Source of the DNA: Daedaleopsis sinensis
Lineage: Eukaryota; Basidiomycota; Agaricomycetes; Polyporales; Polyporaceae
DNA length: 64,000 bases
Direction of reading: 5' to 3'
Assembly: GCA_033807695.1 (NCBI GenBank)
Contig: CM066309.1
Coordinates: forward strand, 1,488,001-1,552,000
The notes beneath the pieces were generated by a model. That model worked only from the letters and a program-made list of their open reading frames with translations, did not search any database and was not told the DNA's origin. The position numbers and the translations under genes are program-made. Shown here one piece after another: positions 33,701 to 45,849 of the stretch (positions within the stretch are counted from its first letter, which is position 1; each line of letters begins with the position of its first letter).

Positions 33701-35440
33701 ACTCGTACTATCTCCGGTCCACGCAGACGTTGTACTCCGTGTCGTAGTAGTAGAAGTGTTCCCCGACGTCCGGGTGGACGGCGAGGAGGTAGGCTCCTCA
33801 GGAATAGTAATTGGCACCGTCCGGGTGGACGATGCGGAGGTAGTCCTCCTCGTGGTACTACTCCCCAATGTCCGTGTGGACGACGCGGAGGTAGTCCTCC
33901 TCGTGGTACTACTCCCCAATGTCCGTGTGGACGTGGGATGAGTAGTGGTCACCCGACTACTAGAAAGCCGATATCATAAGGTCCACGCCACAAGCGCATC
34001 AAAAGAATTGAAGAGCAGGGGGCTGCACTCATACACGCCGGAGCCCTCGAGGGTACCAATCGAGAGCTCCAACGCGATGAGGGCAGATGGACACGCACGC
34101 AAATCGAACCATACTCCAGGCCGCCAGACTACGTGTCCAAATAGTGAAAAAGAAAGACTCACGAGGTGAATGACGTCCCCGTCGATGTAGGCTCCGTGGT
34201 TGTTGGCTCCGTAGTTGTCGACCTAGTAGTAGTAGTAGTAGCTGGAGAAGATCTATTTGAGAATGACGTCAAGTGAGTGTGAGGAAGACAAGACGAACGT
34301 GACGTTGTAGAGGCGTCCGTAGAGCTGGTGCTTGTGCTCGTCCTTACGGTCGACGTTGACTCAGTGGTGGATGTCGACTCCGTTGTAGTAGTGGACGTCG
34401 AGTCGGTAGACGTTGACTCTGTGGTGGTCGAATCACCATCCTGCGGCTGCCTTGTTGTGGTCGTAGTGACGGGCGGCGAGGTCGTCGGTCCATCCGGAGT
34501 GCTAATCGTCGTCGTCGGGTCATCCGGAGTTGTGGACGTCGAATCCGTGGTCGCAGAGTCACCATCCTGAGGCTGCCGCGTCGTCGTCGTCGTGTCGGGC
34601 GAAGACGTGGTTATCTACATGGGCCACAGAGCGAAACCGTGCGTGGAAAGACGCATATGTCATGAGTGGCAATAATCACCGTAGCTTGCGCAATGACACT
34701 CACCGTCACCGTCGACGACGAGTCATCGGAGCTAGTGGTAGCCTAATACAATGCAAGTTAGCAACAAACCACAGCTTCCGCATAAGGGATTAAACTTACC
34801 TCCGATGTCGACGTGGTCGTGGAGTCCGAAGTCGAGTCTGTGGAGCTCACAGCCTGTCGTCTCCACTTGTAGACGCCCGTATGATTAGCGGGCGAAGGTG
34901 CAGTGGTAGTCGACGGAATCGGATGTTGTTTGAGCTCCTGGCGCGACGGGGTCGGGAGAACACGCGCGTCGACCGTCGGCACGAAGGACGCGCTCAACAG
35001 GAACAGAGCTAGGACGGCGGACCATCGCGTTGACGAACTATATTGTCCGTTTATGAGTACAGGCGTATACAGATGGAAGATGTTAAAGAATGTGACTTAA
35101 GGGGGTCGAGAGCGAACATAACGACTTCCGGCATGGGAGGGGCATGTGGGTGCGAATATGATTCAAGAATTGGAACTTACCGGTTTCCACATGTCCTACC
35201 ACTCGAACATCCGCGGACGAGGCCAGCGTCGGAAATAGCGGACGACTCAACTGGGAGCTTGCGCGAGGTAGTCGGGGAGTGACAGAGATAGGACGAGTTG
35301 AGCGAGGGAGCTCGCGGTCGGGAGCGTTTGCGTGCTCGGATATCGGGGGTTGGGGAGGAGGAGGAAGAAGTAGGAGTCGGGAGAGGGCGGCAAGAATCGT
35401 TACCGCAAACCGAGCGAGAAGGGGAGCGCTGCATGCGCAT
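30756..35440 (-). CDS. Mucin-like Ser/Thr-rich single-pass membrane protein (about 1356 aa)
   Basis: Probable cell-surface protein with a long, presumably O-glycosylated ectodomain. Seven exons in consistent phase: 35440-35181, 35037-34800, 34742-34704, 34614-34163, 33959-32637, 32580-31062 and 30995-30756. A hydrophobic stretch WSAVLALFLLSASFVPTVDA near residue 93 looks like a signal sequence. About 650 Ser/Thr/Pro-rich residues follow, then a membrane helix at about 777-801 (GALAGLIVGCAAFAGLIAAW), a basic stop-transfer (YRRHR) and a cytosolic tail of about 550 residues. The layout recalls fungal surface sensors of the Msb2/Mid2 kind, though I see no diagnostic domain. Odd point: exon 1 would put 87 residues before the signal sequence, so the start is uncertain. 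Confidence 0.75.
33819..33933 (-). repeat. 51 bp coding minisatellite in the mucin-like gene
   Basis: Two units (33819-33869 and 33870-33920) differ at only two positions and are followed by a partial third. Each encodes 17 residues (STRTLGSSTTRRTTSAS), so copy number can change without a frameshift. Confidence 0.75.
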
Positions 35441-38400
35441 GCTCGTGGGCAGCTTGCGTGTGCCTGCGTGTCGCTGCGGGATGGGTGCGAGGGGTGGGTA
35501 GAGTGAGCGGGTTGGTGGTCGTGGTCGTGCAGGTCAGAATGGGAGGAGAGACATGGGCGGTGAGAGGGAAATAATTGGGAAGCCGCAACGAGCGGGCAAG
35601 TGTAGCTTTGAGGAGGGGGCGCGGGTGGAGAGGAAGATTGGCAGATCTAGAGACACACGCGAGAGAACAGTCACGTCAGAACCCCGTAGTAGGGAGTGGA
35701 CGGCGCCGATCTACGAGCCAAGATACGAGTCTGCTGGTCTGTCGCCTCACGCAGCAGCCGCCTCCACGAGTGTGCAGGATATCTCAGCAAACGCGTCGAG
35801 CACCACACAAGAGCCACAGCCGGCAGTGAGAGCGGAAGGAGAGAGGAGGAGCGGTTCCACCCCGCCAGTCCTCCGTCCCACCTACCTATCCCATATTCGG
35901 TAACTAGGAATCTCCCTCGTGCGAATTTGACACAGGCGTCTGGGTCATCTTTGCGTCGGTCGCCATGATCACCAACACTCTTGGCTGCAAAAAATACGAA
36001 CCGCACGCGCTTTGCCAGCACACAACTACTAGCACTCGCGAGTCGCAACAAACTCGCAACAAATACCCAACGAACACTGGCCACGTCCCGCCGGCGCCGT
36101 GACCAGGGCCCCACTCGCATAAAAAATATGACATCGTCATTGCAACACTTTATCCACCTCGTCTTCGGCGCATTTGATCCAGCCGGCATCTGCCCATGAT
36201 GGGCATATGCTTAGCTCCATGCTGGCTGCTCCCCGGCGGCCGTCGCTGCGCGTGCCAACAACGTGGGTGTCAAGTTCGGTATCCCGAGGACTGCGTACGT
36301 ACTACCATCACACCCTCCGCGGCTCGCACTAGTCCCCAAACCGTCGCTCTGACCGTGGCATCGCACCTACGCAGCTAGTACCAGATGAGCCTCGCTTTCT
36401 GCGCCGTCCAACCTCTAGACTGCTCGAACTTCAGGGGACAAGACTTGTTGAGTTCAGTTCTCCACTTGCAACCACTGACAGCGGCCGGGGGCCGAGTGTC
36501 GGTCCCGAGAGGACCCCACCCGAGATCGCCGGGAGGGCTCTCCCGCATGCGGAGCTTCCGGTTCCGACGTCCGTTACTGATGGCGGCACCTCCCGCTCGA
36601 GAGCCCACCACGCCCGGGCCGCCACCGTCACTCGCAACAAGTCATGCCAACCGTAGTAGCCACCGTGAGTACTCGCCAAAAGCTCGACTGAAACTTGCCA
36701 TCGTACCAAACGTACGGATAAATCTGCGGATTGTCGAGGAGGATAACGCAGTCAGGTCCCGGATGCTTTTGTCGCAATACAGTCCGACGACGCAGCGTGA
36801 GTGAGATCACAGCACGCGTTTTTAAACTTCCGACCGCCCACGAAGCCCGAGGTACGCACGCGGCGTTAGTACAGTCTGGTAGGCTCTTAGCCCTCTAACC
36901 CGTCCTGACCTAGGTCATCTGTCTATCCATGGCCCGGGATTAGTATCTGACGAAGAGAGACTCAACCAACCGTCCGCAGAGGGTGTGGCAGTCTCTCCCC
37001 TGGTAGCGTATACTAAATGTCGACATCGTATCGCAGGGGATGCGCGTACCTGGTTGAGCGCAACGCAGCACCGATATCCGGCGCATAACCTTCGCACGCG
37101 GCATGACGTCTGTCATGCATCATGTACGCCCCCTCAATACCAACAACGTCCCGCCTGGAGCAGAGGCTCTCGAGGCCTCAGGCTACGTAAAAACATCAGC
37201 AACATCATGCTTGCAGCTCGAGGCTGGTAAACAGGACTCACCTGACTCTGCGAACATCAGAGCAGGGAAGTCGAGCAGCCGATTAATATAGGGGCGTTTC
37301 ACTGATGCAACATGTTTATAGAGGCCGCAAGTTCACGGGACCACATCGAAGTCGCCTTTTTGCGCAGACAGACTCACGATGGTCGGCGCAGCGGCATAGG
37401 AACCCGTGTACCGCAGACTGGTGTCGAGTCCTACGGGTGGTAGAGGGAAGTATGAATGCAGGACGTTGAGTGCGATGAGTAAAAAACAGCGACGCTCGCC
37501 AACGCGGCGGGTACAACATATGAGAACGTCAAGCTGTCGGGAATACACGCGGCTTCTCTGCGTTGTACGTCGCGAGATACACTACCTCTTCCTGATTGAA
37601 GGCCGGGGTCTCTAGAGGGCAACTTGCCACTGATACGGCGGGCAATCTCTACCCTCACGCGCCATAACGGTAAGTATGGACGATGAGCATTCGTTTGCCT
37701 GCAAATATATCACCTGACGCGGATCACCTCACCGTAATGCTGCCAGTGCCATACACACGAGCTTGAAGGTTCCGAGGTCCGCGAGCGCAAGGGGCGGGGT
37801 GCGCACGTCCATGTATGACGCCCTGCACTGCAGAAGTCCTGAAACCTATATATCACGAGCAGACGGATCCCCCGCAAACACCGTCTTCTCGAACAGAAAC
37901 TACCCCGTTCTCGCTAACGCGTCCGCACGGCGCCCTTGACAGTGTTGTTGAATTTGTACCACATTCGCACAGTCACCCAAGGATCGCAGGTCCGGCACCT
38001 CATGCATCATTCTCTTCCTTCCGAGTCGCCGGAGTAGAGCCTCGAGGATCAGGCAAGACTTTGGGGACGATGATCGCCATAGTGATCATGATGAAGTTGT
38101 CCCTCAGATGATCGATTTTGAGGTCTTCTTCCAAAAATATCTTGCACTAAAGAAACCATAGACAATGCTATACGTACAGGCAGAACATACCGTGCACTGG
38201 CAGCGTTGAGAAGTCACTGAAGCAAGTCGTGGCCCGAGGCAAACGTTGACGTAATGATACGCCCGACTATAGCGCAAGTGAAATGACATCACGCGACATG
38301 CGCGAGACAAGCGCGACCTGAGCGCTCCTGAGCCCGACTCGGACACTCTCGGACTATCGACTCAGACTGAGAGGCGCCCCATTTTTGAGGAAAACCCACT

Positions 38401-38513
38401 ATACGGAGCTCCATGACTTCTGCGGTCACATTGTAGCATATCGGCTGATAGATTGAAAGCGCACATGTCTTAAACTTATCCTACCAGAACGCGCTCATTA
38501 GTACTATGCAAAG
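35441..38513. other. Long intergenic stretch, no gene seen
   Basis: Three kilobases upstream of the mucin-like gene and downstream of SDR copy F. Open frames such as 35671-36189 (-) and 36385-36804 (+) have random-looking composition and no splice support. No repeats or RNA genes were recognised. Confidence 0.5.
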
Positions 38514-39790
38514 TCAAAGCCAGCCTCTGCTCCGGAGGTCTTCAAGGATATCCTTCGTCGTCTCTTCCATAGGGCGATATTTGAGCCCAAGCACCCTCTG
38601 GCTCTTCTCGGAGTTATGTATTGCAGGATACTGGGGGTCGTCCTCCTTGAACGTAGGGTCGCCTGCAGGAAGCTTGTCATCGAGGCGATGAGCGATGTCG
38701 ACTACGGGGTTCCCAACATAGGCCAAGTCAGCTAACGGATGCCTCTGAGGACGAAAGCGCAGGAACTCACGGAAGTTCTGATACACAAATGGGTGAGCCT
38801 TGATCAGGAAGCGCTCCCCTCCGGCCGCAGGCACGGTAAGACACAGGACGTGCGCGTGCGCAAGGTCCCGCACGTCGACAAAGCCCCATCTATCCAACTC
38901 GTCAAAATCCAGCAGACAAGAAGTAAGAGCACTGCATCCTACCCGACTTTCTTCATCTTCACAGGGTCCTTCTTCGCCTCCCCCTTGACGACCTGGTCGT
39001 ACCACAGCTTCGGGGATAGGCCGAAGCTTCCGGGGGTCCGCGCTTCGTGCACCATGGGTCCGAATATCCACGGGCACTGCAGGGCAACAAGATCCCACTC
39101 GAGCCCGCCATTGGCTTTTGCATGTTCATAGATGTCCCATGCAGCGCGTTCCGCCAGCACCTTCCCCGCGCGGTATTTCTCGGTTCCCGGTGCATCCTTG
39201 CCCTTCTCGCGCACCACGTCCACAGAGTGCTGGTTCCAGTCGCGCTCGTCGATGGTCGGCGGGACAGCCGGCTGGAGGCCTTCAGGCGGCGGGCCCCAGA
39301 TTGCAGCATCGGAGGACATGAGTATGATGCGTTTGATCGAAGCGCGCTGCTCCGGCTTGAGAGCGGTGTTGAGGATGCTCTTTACTCCATTGACGGAGGG
39401 AATTATGTAGTCGTCAGGGTCGCTTGCGTCGAACCCAACGTACGTCGCGATGTGCATGACCGCATTGACACCTTGCATGCAGCTATCAAATGCGCCGTCC
39501 TGTGGCGAATTGCAATCAGAGCACAGGAATAGGGTCGGACAATACAGTAGTAGATTGGTTGTAAGGCGAAAAACAGACATGCGTACCTTTGTGATATCGT
39601 CTACGACGACGATCTCGACACGGTCACCATAGGTCTTGCCGAAATATTCACGTAGATATGTCGCCTTGGACTCCGCACGGACAGTGCCGCGAACGGAGAA
39701 GCCCGACTCGAGCAGCTCTTTCACGACCCACGCCGCGAGGTATCCGTTGGCCCCTGTAACGAGGACTTTGCCAGAGGTGATTGCGGGCAT
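38514..39790 (-). CDS. Extended SDR reductase, divergent paralogue F (355 aa)
   Basis: Same family as copies A to D. Exons 39790-39587 (204), 39499-38943 (557), 38889-38771 (119) and 38701-38514 (188). Exons 3 and 4 have exactly the lengths seen in the tandem array and all phases are the same, so one ancestral gene structure is preserved. Motifs: MPAITSGKVLVTGANGYLAAW, IILMSSDAAIWGPP in place of VTSSC, and KYRAGKVLAER with the Tyr-x3-Lys pair. Exon 2 is 36 nt longer and the substrate-side loops differ, so the substrate probably differs from the A to D group. The ATG at 39790 is the first true ATG in frame. Confidence 0.9.
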
Positions 39791-40307
39791 GATGAACAAA
39801 CGATTCTGAATGATTGGTGGGAGATGTCATGGCGTTGATCGTCATAGGTCTGAATATATATACGCAGGTGCCGGCAGGCCGTCCGCGCTATTGGGTTATC
39901 GTGCGGAGCAGGGTGGACCAGGATTGGGAGGAGGAAAGGGTATTGATTGTAACGGTTGGCGCTTGCCGATGCTATTAATAATGCTGCCGCCTTCTCGCAG
40001 CGAGAAGGCACAGATGCATTCTGATTTCCGAGTCCGCCGCACTTCACCGGTTGAGTCGGCAGATTGAACAATATTGCGCGCGAGATAACAAGTCTTGCGT
40101 CTCGATATACTCATTATTTACACTGGCAGCTGAATGCGCCATCCATGTCAAGGAATCTGAGATAGTACTAACAGGGTTTTCCAAACTTCAAGGTCTGCGT
40201 AGTGGAGGAATTAATCAGATCAGCGTACAAGCGGGAATTGATATTACTCACAAACAGCGCATGGGCATGGCCTAAACGTTTCTAGACACGTCTAGATCGT
40301 TCGCCAT
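39791..40307 (-). promoter_or_regulatory. Promoter of SDR copy F and 3' region of copy G
   Basis: A TATATATATT box on the minus strand at 39853-39862 lies about 65 bp before the ATG of copy F. The remainder, up to the stop of copy G, has no coding signal. Confidence 0.5.
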
Positions 40308-41561
40308 TCAAAGAAATCCTCGACCCCGGTAGTCTTCTAGCGTGTCTTTCGTTGTCTCCTCGACCGTCCGATACCGCATTTTAAGCAGACGTTGGCTCTT
40401 CTCCGTGCTGTACTCGACGGAGTACACAACCCCGTCTTCTTTGAAAGATGGATCGCCAGCAGGGAGCTTCTCATCCCAACGGTGTGCGACGTCGACTTCA
40501 ATCCAGATCCATGAGCAAAAGCCAAATCACAACATATTAGGGACCGGCCAGGCGACTCACCGAAGTGCTGCCAAACATATCGATGTCCAGAAATCAGGAT
40601 GCGTTCTCCCCCAGCTTCGGGCACGGTGAGCCCGAGGACATGGGCCCGCGCCAAGTCCCTTACGTCGACAAATGCCCATCTGCCCACGCATCGTCAGCAC
40701 AGAAGCATCGGGCTGAGTAGTAGCACCTCGGGCACCAGTGATCTCACCCGAGCTTGGTCAACGCGTCGCCCTGCGCCTGCTTCAGGATGACGTTGTCCAG
40801 CCAGTGCCTCGGCGTCCCGCCAAAGCTCTCCAACGTGGTCGCCTCGTGTACGACAGGCCCGAAGATGAACGGCGAGTTGAGGACGACGAGGTCCCACGCA
40901 AGCCCGCCCTGCGCCTTTGCCTGCTCGTACATATCCCAGGCCGCGCGTTCGGCGAGCGTCTTCGCTGCGCGGTACTTCTCCGGGCCAGGCGCAGCCCTGC
41001 CCTTCTCCTTGATGAGCTCCACGGAGTACGTGTTCCAGTCGTTCTCGTCGAGCGGACGCGGGAGCACCGCCTGCCCTGGGGGTGGGGGGAGCCAAATCGC
41101 GGCGGTCGAGGACATGTAGAGGACGCGCTGGATCCTGGCGCGGTGCTCGGGCTTGAGCGCGCTCTGGAGGATGTTCTTCGTGCCGTTCACCGCGGGGGCG
41201 ATGACCTCGTCCGGGTCGTCGGCGGTCATGAGCACGGCTGCCGCGATGTGCATGATTGCGTCCACGCCTTCTACGGCAGCGTCGAACGCGCCTTCCTGTC
41301 CAACATAAGTGTAGTCAGTACTAGTAGGACGGACAATCGCGAATGAGGATGATACCGTACCCTCGATATGTCTTCAACAATTGCGATCTCAAACCGATCG
41401 CCATGGGCCTTGAAGTATTCGCGGAGGTACGCCGCCTTCGACTCGGAGCGCACTGTACCGCGGACGGCGAAGCCGTGCTTGAGCAGCTCTTTGGTGACCC
41501 ATGCGGCAACGAATCCGTTCGCACCGGTGACGAGGACTTTGCCAGAGCTGATGGCGGGCAT
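40308..41561 (-). CDS. Extended SDR reductase, divergent paralogue G (351 aa)
   Basis: Exons 41561-41361 (201), 41295-40748 (548), 40679-40561 (119) and 40495-40308 (188). MPAISSGKVLVTGANGFVAAW binds the cofactor, YMSSTAAIWLPPPPG covers the catalytic Ser/Thr region, and KYRAAKTLAER gives Tyr-x3-Lys. It is most like copy F (both share the SSxAAIW...PPP insert region), and the two lie head-to-tail 0.5 kb apart, forming a second small duplicate pair. A TATAAGTA element on the minus strand near 41612-41619 is a possible promoter. Confidence 0.9.
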
Positions 41562-41955
41562 GGTTCGCAAGATGGCGGGAAACTGCTATCTCTGGCGTGA
41601 GCTTGAGATCTACTTATACGTATCATGGACTCGAGAGCACGGCTCTGGGCATACGCGGCGTGCATGGCCTGGTCTGAGAAAGCTGCTTGCTCAGCGGTGG
41701 CTCGTCGCATTGAGACACCATGAGGTCGCCTGATGTTAACGCTATCCCGCGCGCAGATAGGTTTCAATATGAGACCGATGGCCGAACCAGTGTCGTCAAG
41801 GGTCTGAATAGAAGCGATTAATCGCGATAACAACAGGGACTTGCTATTGAATAGCAAGCAGGTATCAAAGCCGGCGAAGGGAAGTTTGGAGCGCTTTATG
41901 GAGTTATAAGACACTCAGGCTGCACGAGTCGTCGCTCTATAGGTACTAGTGGATC

Positions 41956-42230
41956 CTACACTGTATACGGTATAGCGTTTAGCTTGCAAGGAAGAGACAT
42001 AGCTCAATAGATGGTTTACTTACAGATTTCTTCCTCATTCCAATTGACTGCTGACGGGAGACCGCGCTGTCGATCAATATCTGCATTGCAGCGGGCTCAA
42101 GGTCAGATATAGGTCGTAGGTGCCATGACAGAGAATGGCCACGAAGTGTACGTAGCTGCTCGTAGCCATCTTTGGTCACGGTTACGTATGCCGTGCGCCC
42201 ATTTATGCGTATGAACTCTTGCTCGATGCC
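41956..42230 (-). pseudogene. Orphan coding-like fragment, function unknown
   Basis: A frame from 42230 to 42024 reads like real protein (INGRTAYVTVTKDGYEQLRT, GHSLSWHLRPISDLEPAAMQ, ILIDSAVSRQQSIGMRKKS). It ends at a good donor (gtaagt at 42023), and an acceptor-like ttgcaag at 41983 keeps the frame open for nine more codons. A stop codon lies directly upstream at 42231-42233 and there is no start. It is either an internal exon whose partners I cannot find or a gene relic. I do not recognise the family. Confidence 0.35.
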
Positions 42231-42352
42231 TCAATGTAGATGTCGACTACAAGGACCATTTAATGGGTACAATTCTATCAGTACATTACAACGCAATAGG
42301 GTGCATGTCCACGAGCCTGCAAGCGCATACATACAAAGCATATAACCAGGGA

Positions 42353-45339
42353 TCAGATCTCCTGGACGCTCAACTGCTTCTCGAGTTCCTTGACGCGCTG
42401 CTCCCACTTCTCAACCTCGGCGAGCTTGTTCTCGAGCGAGACAATCTCGAGGTCGAGGTCCATCCGTTCCTCCGCTGTCCCGATGCGCTTGAGCGTCCAG
42501 CGGCCTGTCCCGTCACCGGCGATCGTGAGTAGCTGCGTGTGGTAGCGCATGAGCGCAGGGCTGTATATCAGCCGCCGATATTAGCAACCGTATCGTGACG
42601 CCCGGGCCGAGACCGTGAAAGAGCGCACCGTAGGGAGATGGTGATAAGGGTGATCCCGAGCGACTTGGCGTGCTCGTACATCCGGCCTTCGACATCGCTC
42701 GAGACCGCGCTTGTGCACTCTGAAAGAAGACAGTCTGTGAGAGCGAGATCTTGTGTAATGAAATCGCGAGGGCCGCTCACCGTCGAGGATCGCGAACTTG
42801 GGCCGGTGGTAGAACACGCGCGCCATAGCCATCTGGCACATCCCATCGTCAGCACCCCGATCCGGCACTTGCGCGAGACAGAACACTCACCCGCTGCTTC
42901 TCACCACCGCTCAGCACGTCTCTCCACTCCTTGCGCGTCGACCACCCGCCCTCGCGCGACGGGAGGTAGGCGAGGTTCACCGCGGTCAGGATTTCCATCA
43001 GCTCTTCATGCGTACGCCCCGACCTCGCAAAGTCTGGGTACGAGTCCGGGTAAATGATCCTGCAATGGCACGGCAGCGTCCACATACATTTAGCAAGTCG
43101 TATCCGCACACGATCACCGACACTGACCGTAAAGAAAGGAAATCAGACTCACTGATCAAGTAGGGACCCGGTCACCATGTACGCGCGCTGCGGCACCACA
43201 AAGACACCCTTCTTCCCGTGAGGTCTGCTCACAGCTCCGCCGCCCTGTGCGGCCCACAACCCCGCAAGGATGCGCGCGACCGCTGTCTTGCCCACGCCGT
43301 TACTGCCGGTGATCATCAAATGCTCCCCGGGCTGGAGGTCGAACGACAGCCCCTTAACAAGCACAGAGTTTGCGGCCTTGCTCGCGACCGCCTCCTCTAC
43401 CTCCGAGAGGGAGACCGGGGTGTCGTCCGATGCGCTCAACTCGGATGCGGCTGCTGCCACAAAGGCCGCCGCGGCCGTGGGGACTCCAACGTCGACGTCG
43501 CGCAGCGCGACCTTGTCCTGGTCCGCATTCGAGGGCAGAGTGGTTCGTGGCAAGTTGTGGAGCGTCGAGAGGAGGGTGTACAACCGGACGGTGAGGCCTG
43601 CAAGCTCGAGCAGATCTTTGTACACATACATTAGCCGTCCTCCTGCATCGGCGAGCGACAGGAGTAATCGGCGTGACGAAATGTAAGCTGGGGTAGGATG
43701 GGAGCATTGAGTTATCATCCAACATGCATTGCGAGGATAGCGGGGGAAGCATACTCTCTGTCCTATTTGCAACCTCGTCGTTAGTCTTCTCGTGGATCCC
43801 TGGGCCACTTGCTTGCACGCCTATGTTGCGCACTCGAGTCCAGAACACGGGGATGGAGATAAGGCAGTATCCAGCCGCACTCCAGAGGTACTTGATTAGG
43901 AAGTCCTCCGTCCACTCGTATGCTATCCTGATCTGTGAGAACAGTCGACTAGTCAGTATTGGCCGTTTGGTATAGGCGTGATCACACTCGAACCTTGTAG
44001 ATTGAGTTGACATGCTTAATCAGACGCAAATAGGCTCGCAGCAGAATGCTACGTTCGCGCAGCCCTCCACCGTAGAACCTGTGACCAGTCAGTCGGATAA
44101 ATGGCGTGTCAGGAGCAGCGTACTCACGCGACCTCCTCGCTCTCTCTTCCTACTCTGCCCATCCCCGCGCGATATTCGCCCTCTAGCCTAGCCTCCACGG
44201 CAGCTAAGCGACCGAATGCAGGAGTAACCGCGCGAAGAATCTTCGCAGTGACGTAGTAGTTCAAGAACAGCATGACCGTCCCACGAACACCTAACGACCG
44301 CGAGAGCTGCGATGTAAAGAGCACGAGGTCTAGCGACGGCTTGAGCACATTGCCGCTGTGGTCCGCAGGTAAGTACCCTCAGACTTTAGCTGAATATTTG
44401 AATGACGTACTATATACCAGAGAGTGCGTCGCAAAACGCTGCGATGTCTGACGTGATGTACTGGTCAACGTCTGCCAGACCGCCCTCTAATGCTACGCGG
44501 TAGTAGCGTAGATCCGGTGAGGGCGAGAGGTATAGGTCATCGGTGTACCGCGTCAGTCGTGTGCGCATGCGTAATGACAACTTGGCCTGGAGATGTCGAA
44601 TCTGAGAGGATGGAAACATAAAGGGTTAAGCCTGTGGTCCGGCGGTAGCATCGACAACTGAGGGACGCTCGCACCATGGAGTTCGTATATGTACTGGGGA
44701 TGGCGAGCAAGAACCAGAGACCTATTCCCTTCGCGAATCCTAAACCATCCGCACTGACGAGGTCGCGGACGATACGTCCATCGAGTCGCGCCACGGCGAC
44801 ACTCAGGACTGTACGGAGGACGAGGAAGAAGGAGTGAGAGACGAGGATGAGAGCCTCCTTTGACTTCCACGAAGGGAACGCGATGCGAAGGATAGCAAAG
44901 AGTTGGCGGAGGAATGTCTTGTCAAGGCTGGGTTTGTGGGAGGCGGAGGCCAGAGGGAAGTGCTTTGAATTCTCCGCAATGACCGACTCCGGGGTAGGCG
45001 ATATATTCACCTGCGCAGTATGTGTGACGTTCATTCTTTTCATATTAACATGCCACGCACCTTGGAGATATATCCCTTATACGGTACAAGCAAGGTCTTA
45101 GAGCCGTCGGGCTCGTCGACATAAACCTGCTGCAAGGCCTGTGCGAGTTCCTCCTGCGTAACCTCATGACGAATCGCAACGTTCTTGAGTTTCGAAAGGG
45201 CGGTCTTTGGGATGTCCGCAATTCGGCCGCGTATAAGGAGCAAAGTGAATAGGGCGACTAGTAGAGACTGTCGCGTCTTGGGGTTGAGGCTGTTTAGTAC
45301 AGCTGCGTTGGGAAGGTGGATGGCCATGGTAGAGCTCAT
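42353..45339 (-). CDS. Peroxisomal ABC half-transporter (ABCD/Pxa family), 783 aa
   Basis: Imports long-chain acyl-CoA into peroxisomes for beta-oxidation, acting as a dimer. Eleven exons: 45339-45061, 45010-44675, 44601-44411, 44355-44128, 44078-43994, 43932-43755, 43687-43153, 43059-42891, 42832-42781, 42719-42629 and 42560-42353. All phases agree. The transmembrane part has the family signature SFFLVLRTVLSVAVARLDGR and IPSTYTNSMIR. The nucleotide-binding domain has Walker A GSNGVGKT (560-567), signature LSGGEKQR (660-667) and Walker B FAILDE (680-685). The H-loop, normally ISHRP, reads ISLRP with Leu714. The C-terminus is a coiled coil (SLENKLAEVEKWEQRVKELE). Length fits ABCD half-transporters (about 700-850). 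Confidence 0.93.
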
Positions 45340-45849
45340 CGACTAGCCTAGAGTACGTGAGACAGCTTGGAGGTTATGGCTGTTACCATCTACCGCAAGA
45401 CCATCCTGGGGTTTCGCGGGTCGAAGGGGGGGAATGAGGAGGATGACAAGCTGCTGAGTGCTCGCCGTACTCATTTCTGTCGTCACTCGTCGCTCGATCG
45501 CTTGCAGATGCACGGATGCATGTGTTTTCCCCGCGCGGATCTCGACCGGCCCGGACACGGTCCGCCATCCCGGTCCACAAAATAACCTCACTTAGACTGT
45601 GTAGTCACTCCGGAATTTGTAGGAGATCATCTATTGGGAACATAGCTAGTAGGTATGTATGCTAACCGGTAGATCTGGATATGATTACAGCAGTGTTGGA
45701 GGGTACTGTACTAGTTAGTTAGAAGGGCACTCATGATCAAATCGTGATTCGAATTACAGCTACAAGAGAAATGAGATATATCACAAGAAGTCCGCAACCA
45801 CAGCAAATGTCGAGAGCAAGCTAGAGCAAGGTTCAAAAATCACAGGGGA
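45340..45849. other. Intergenic, no gene seen
   Basis: Promoter side of the ABC transporter and 3' side of the next minus-strand gene; nothing further recognised. Confidence 0.5.

Noticed and set aside
32736..33941. 401-codon plus-strand open frame rich in Val, Gly and Asp
   Set aside because: It is the antisense of the Ser/Thr-repeat exon of the mucin-like gene; repetitive coding DNA opens the opposite frame.
34080..34140. GGTTCGATTTG-like T-arm suggesting a tRNA
   Set aside because: No acceptor, D or anticodon arms can be folded around it, and it lies in an intron of the mucin-like gene.
36385..36804. 139-codon plus-strand frame in the long gap
   Set aside because: No recognisable domain, and random-looking Pro/Ser/Arg composition equal to neighbouring frames.
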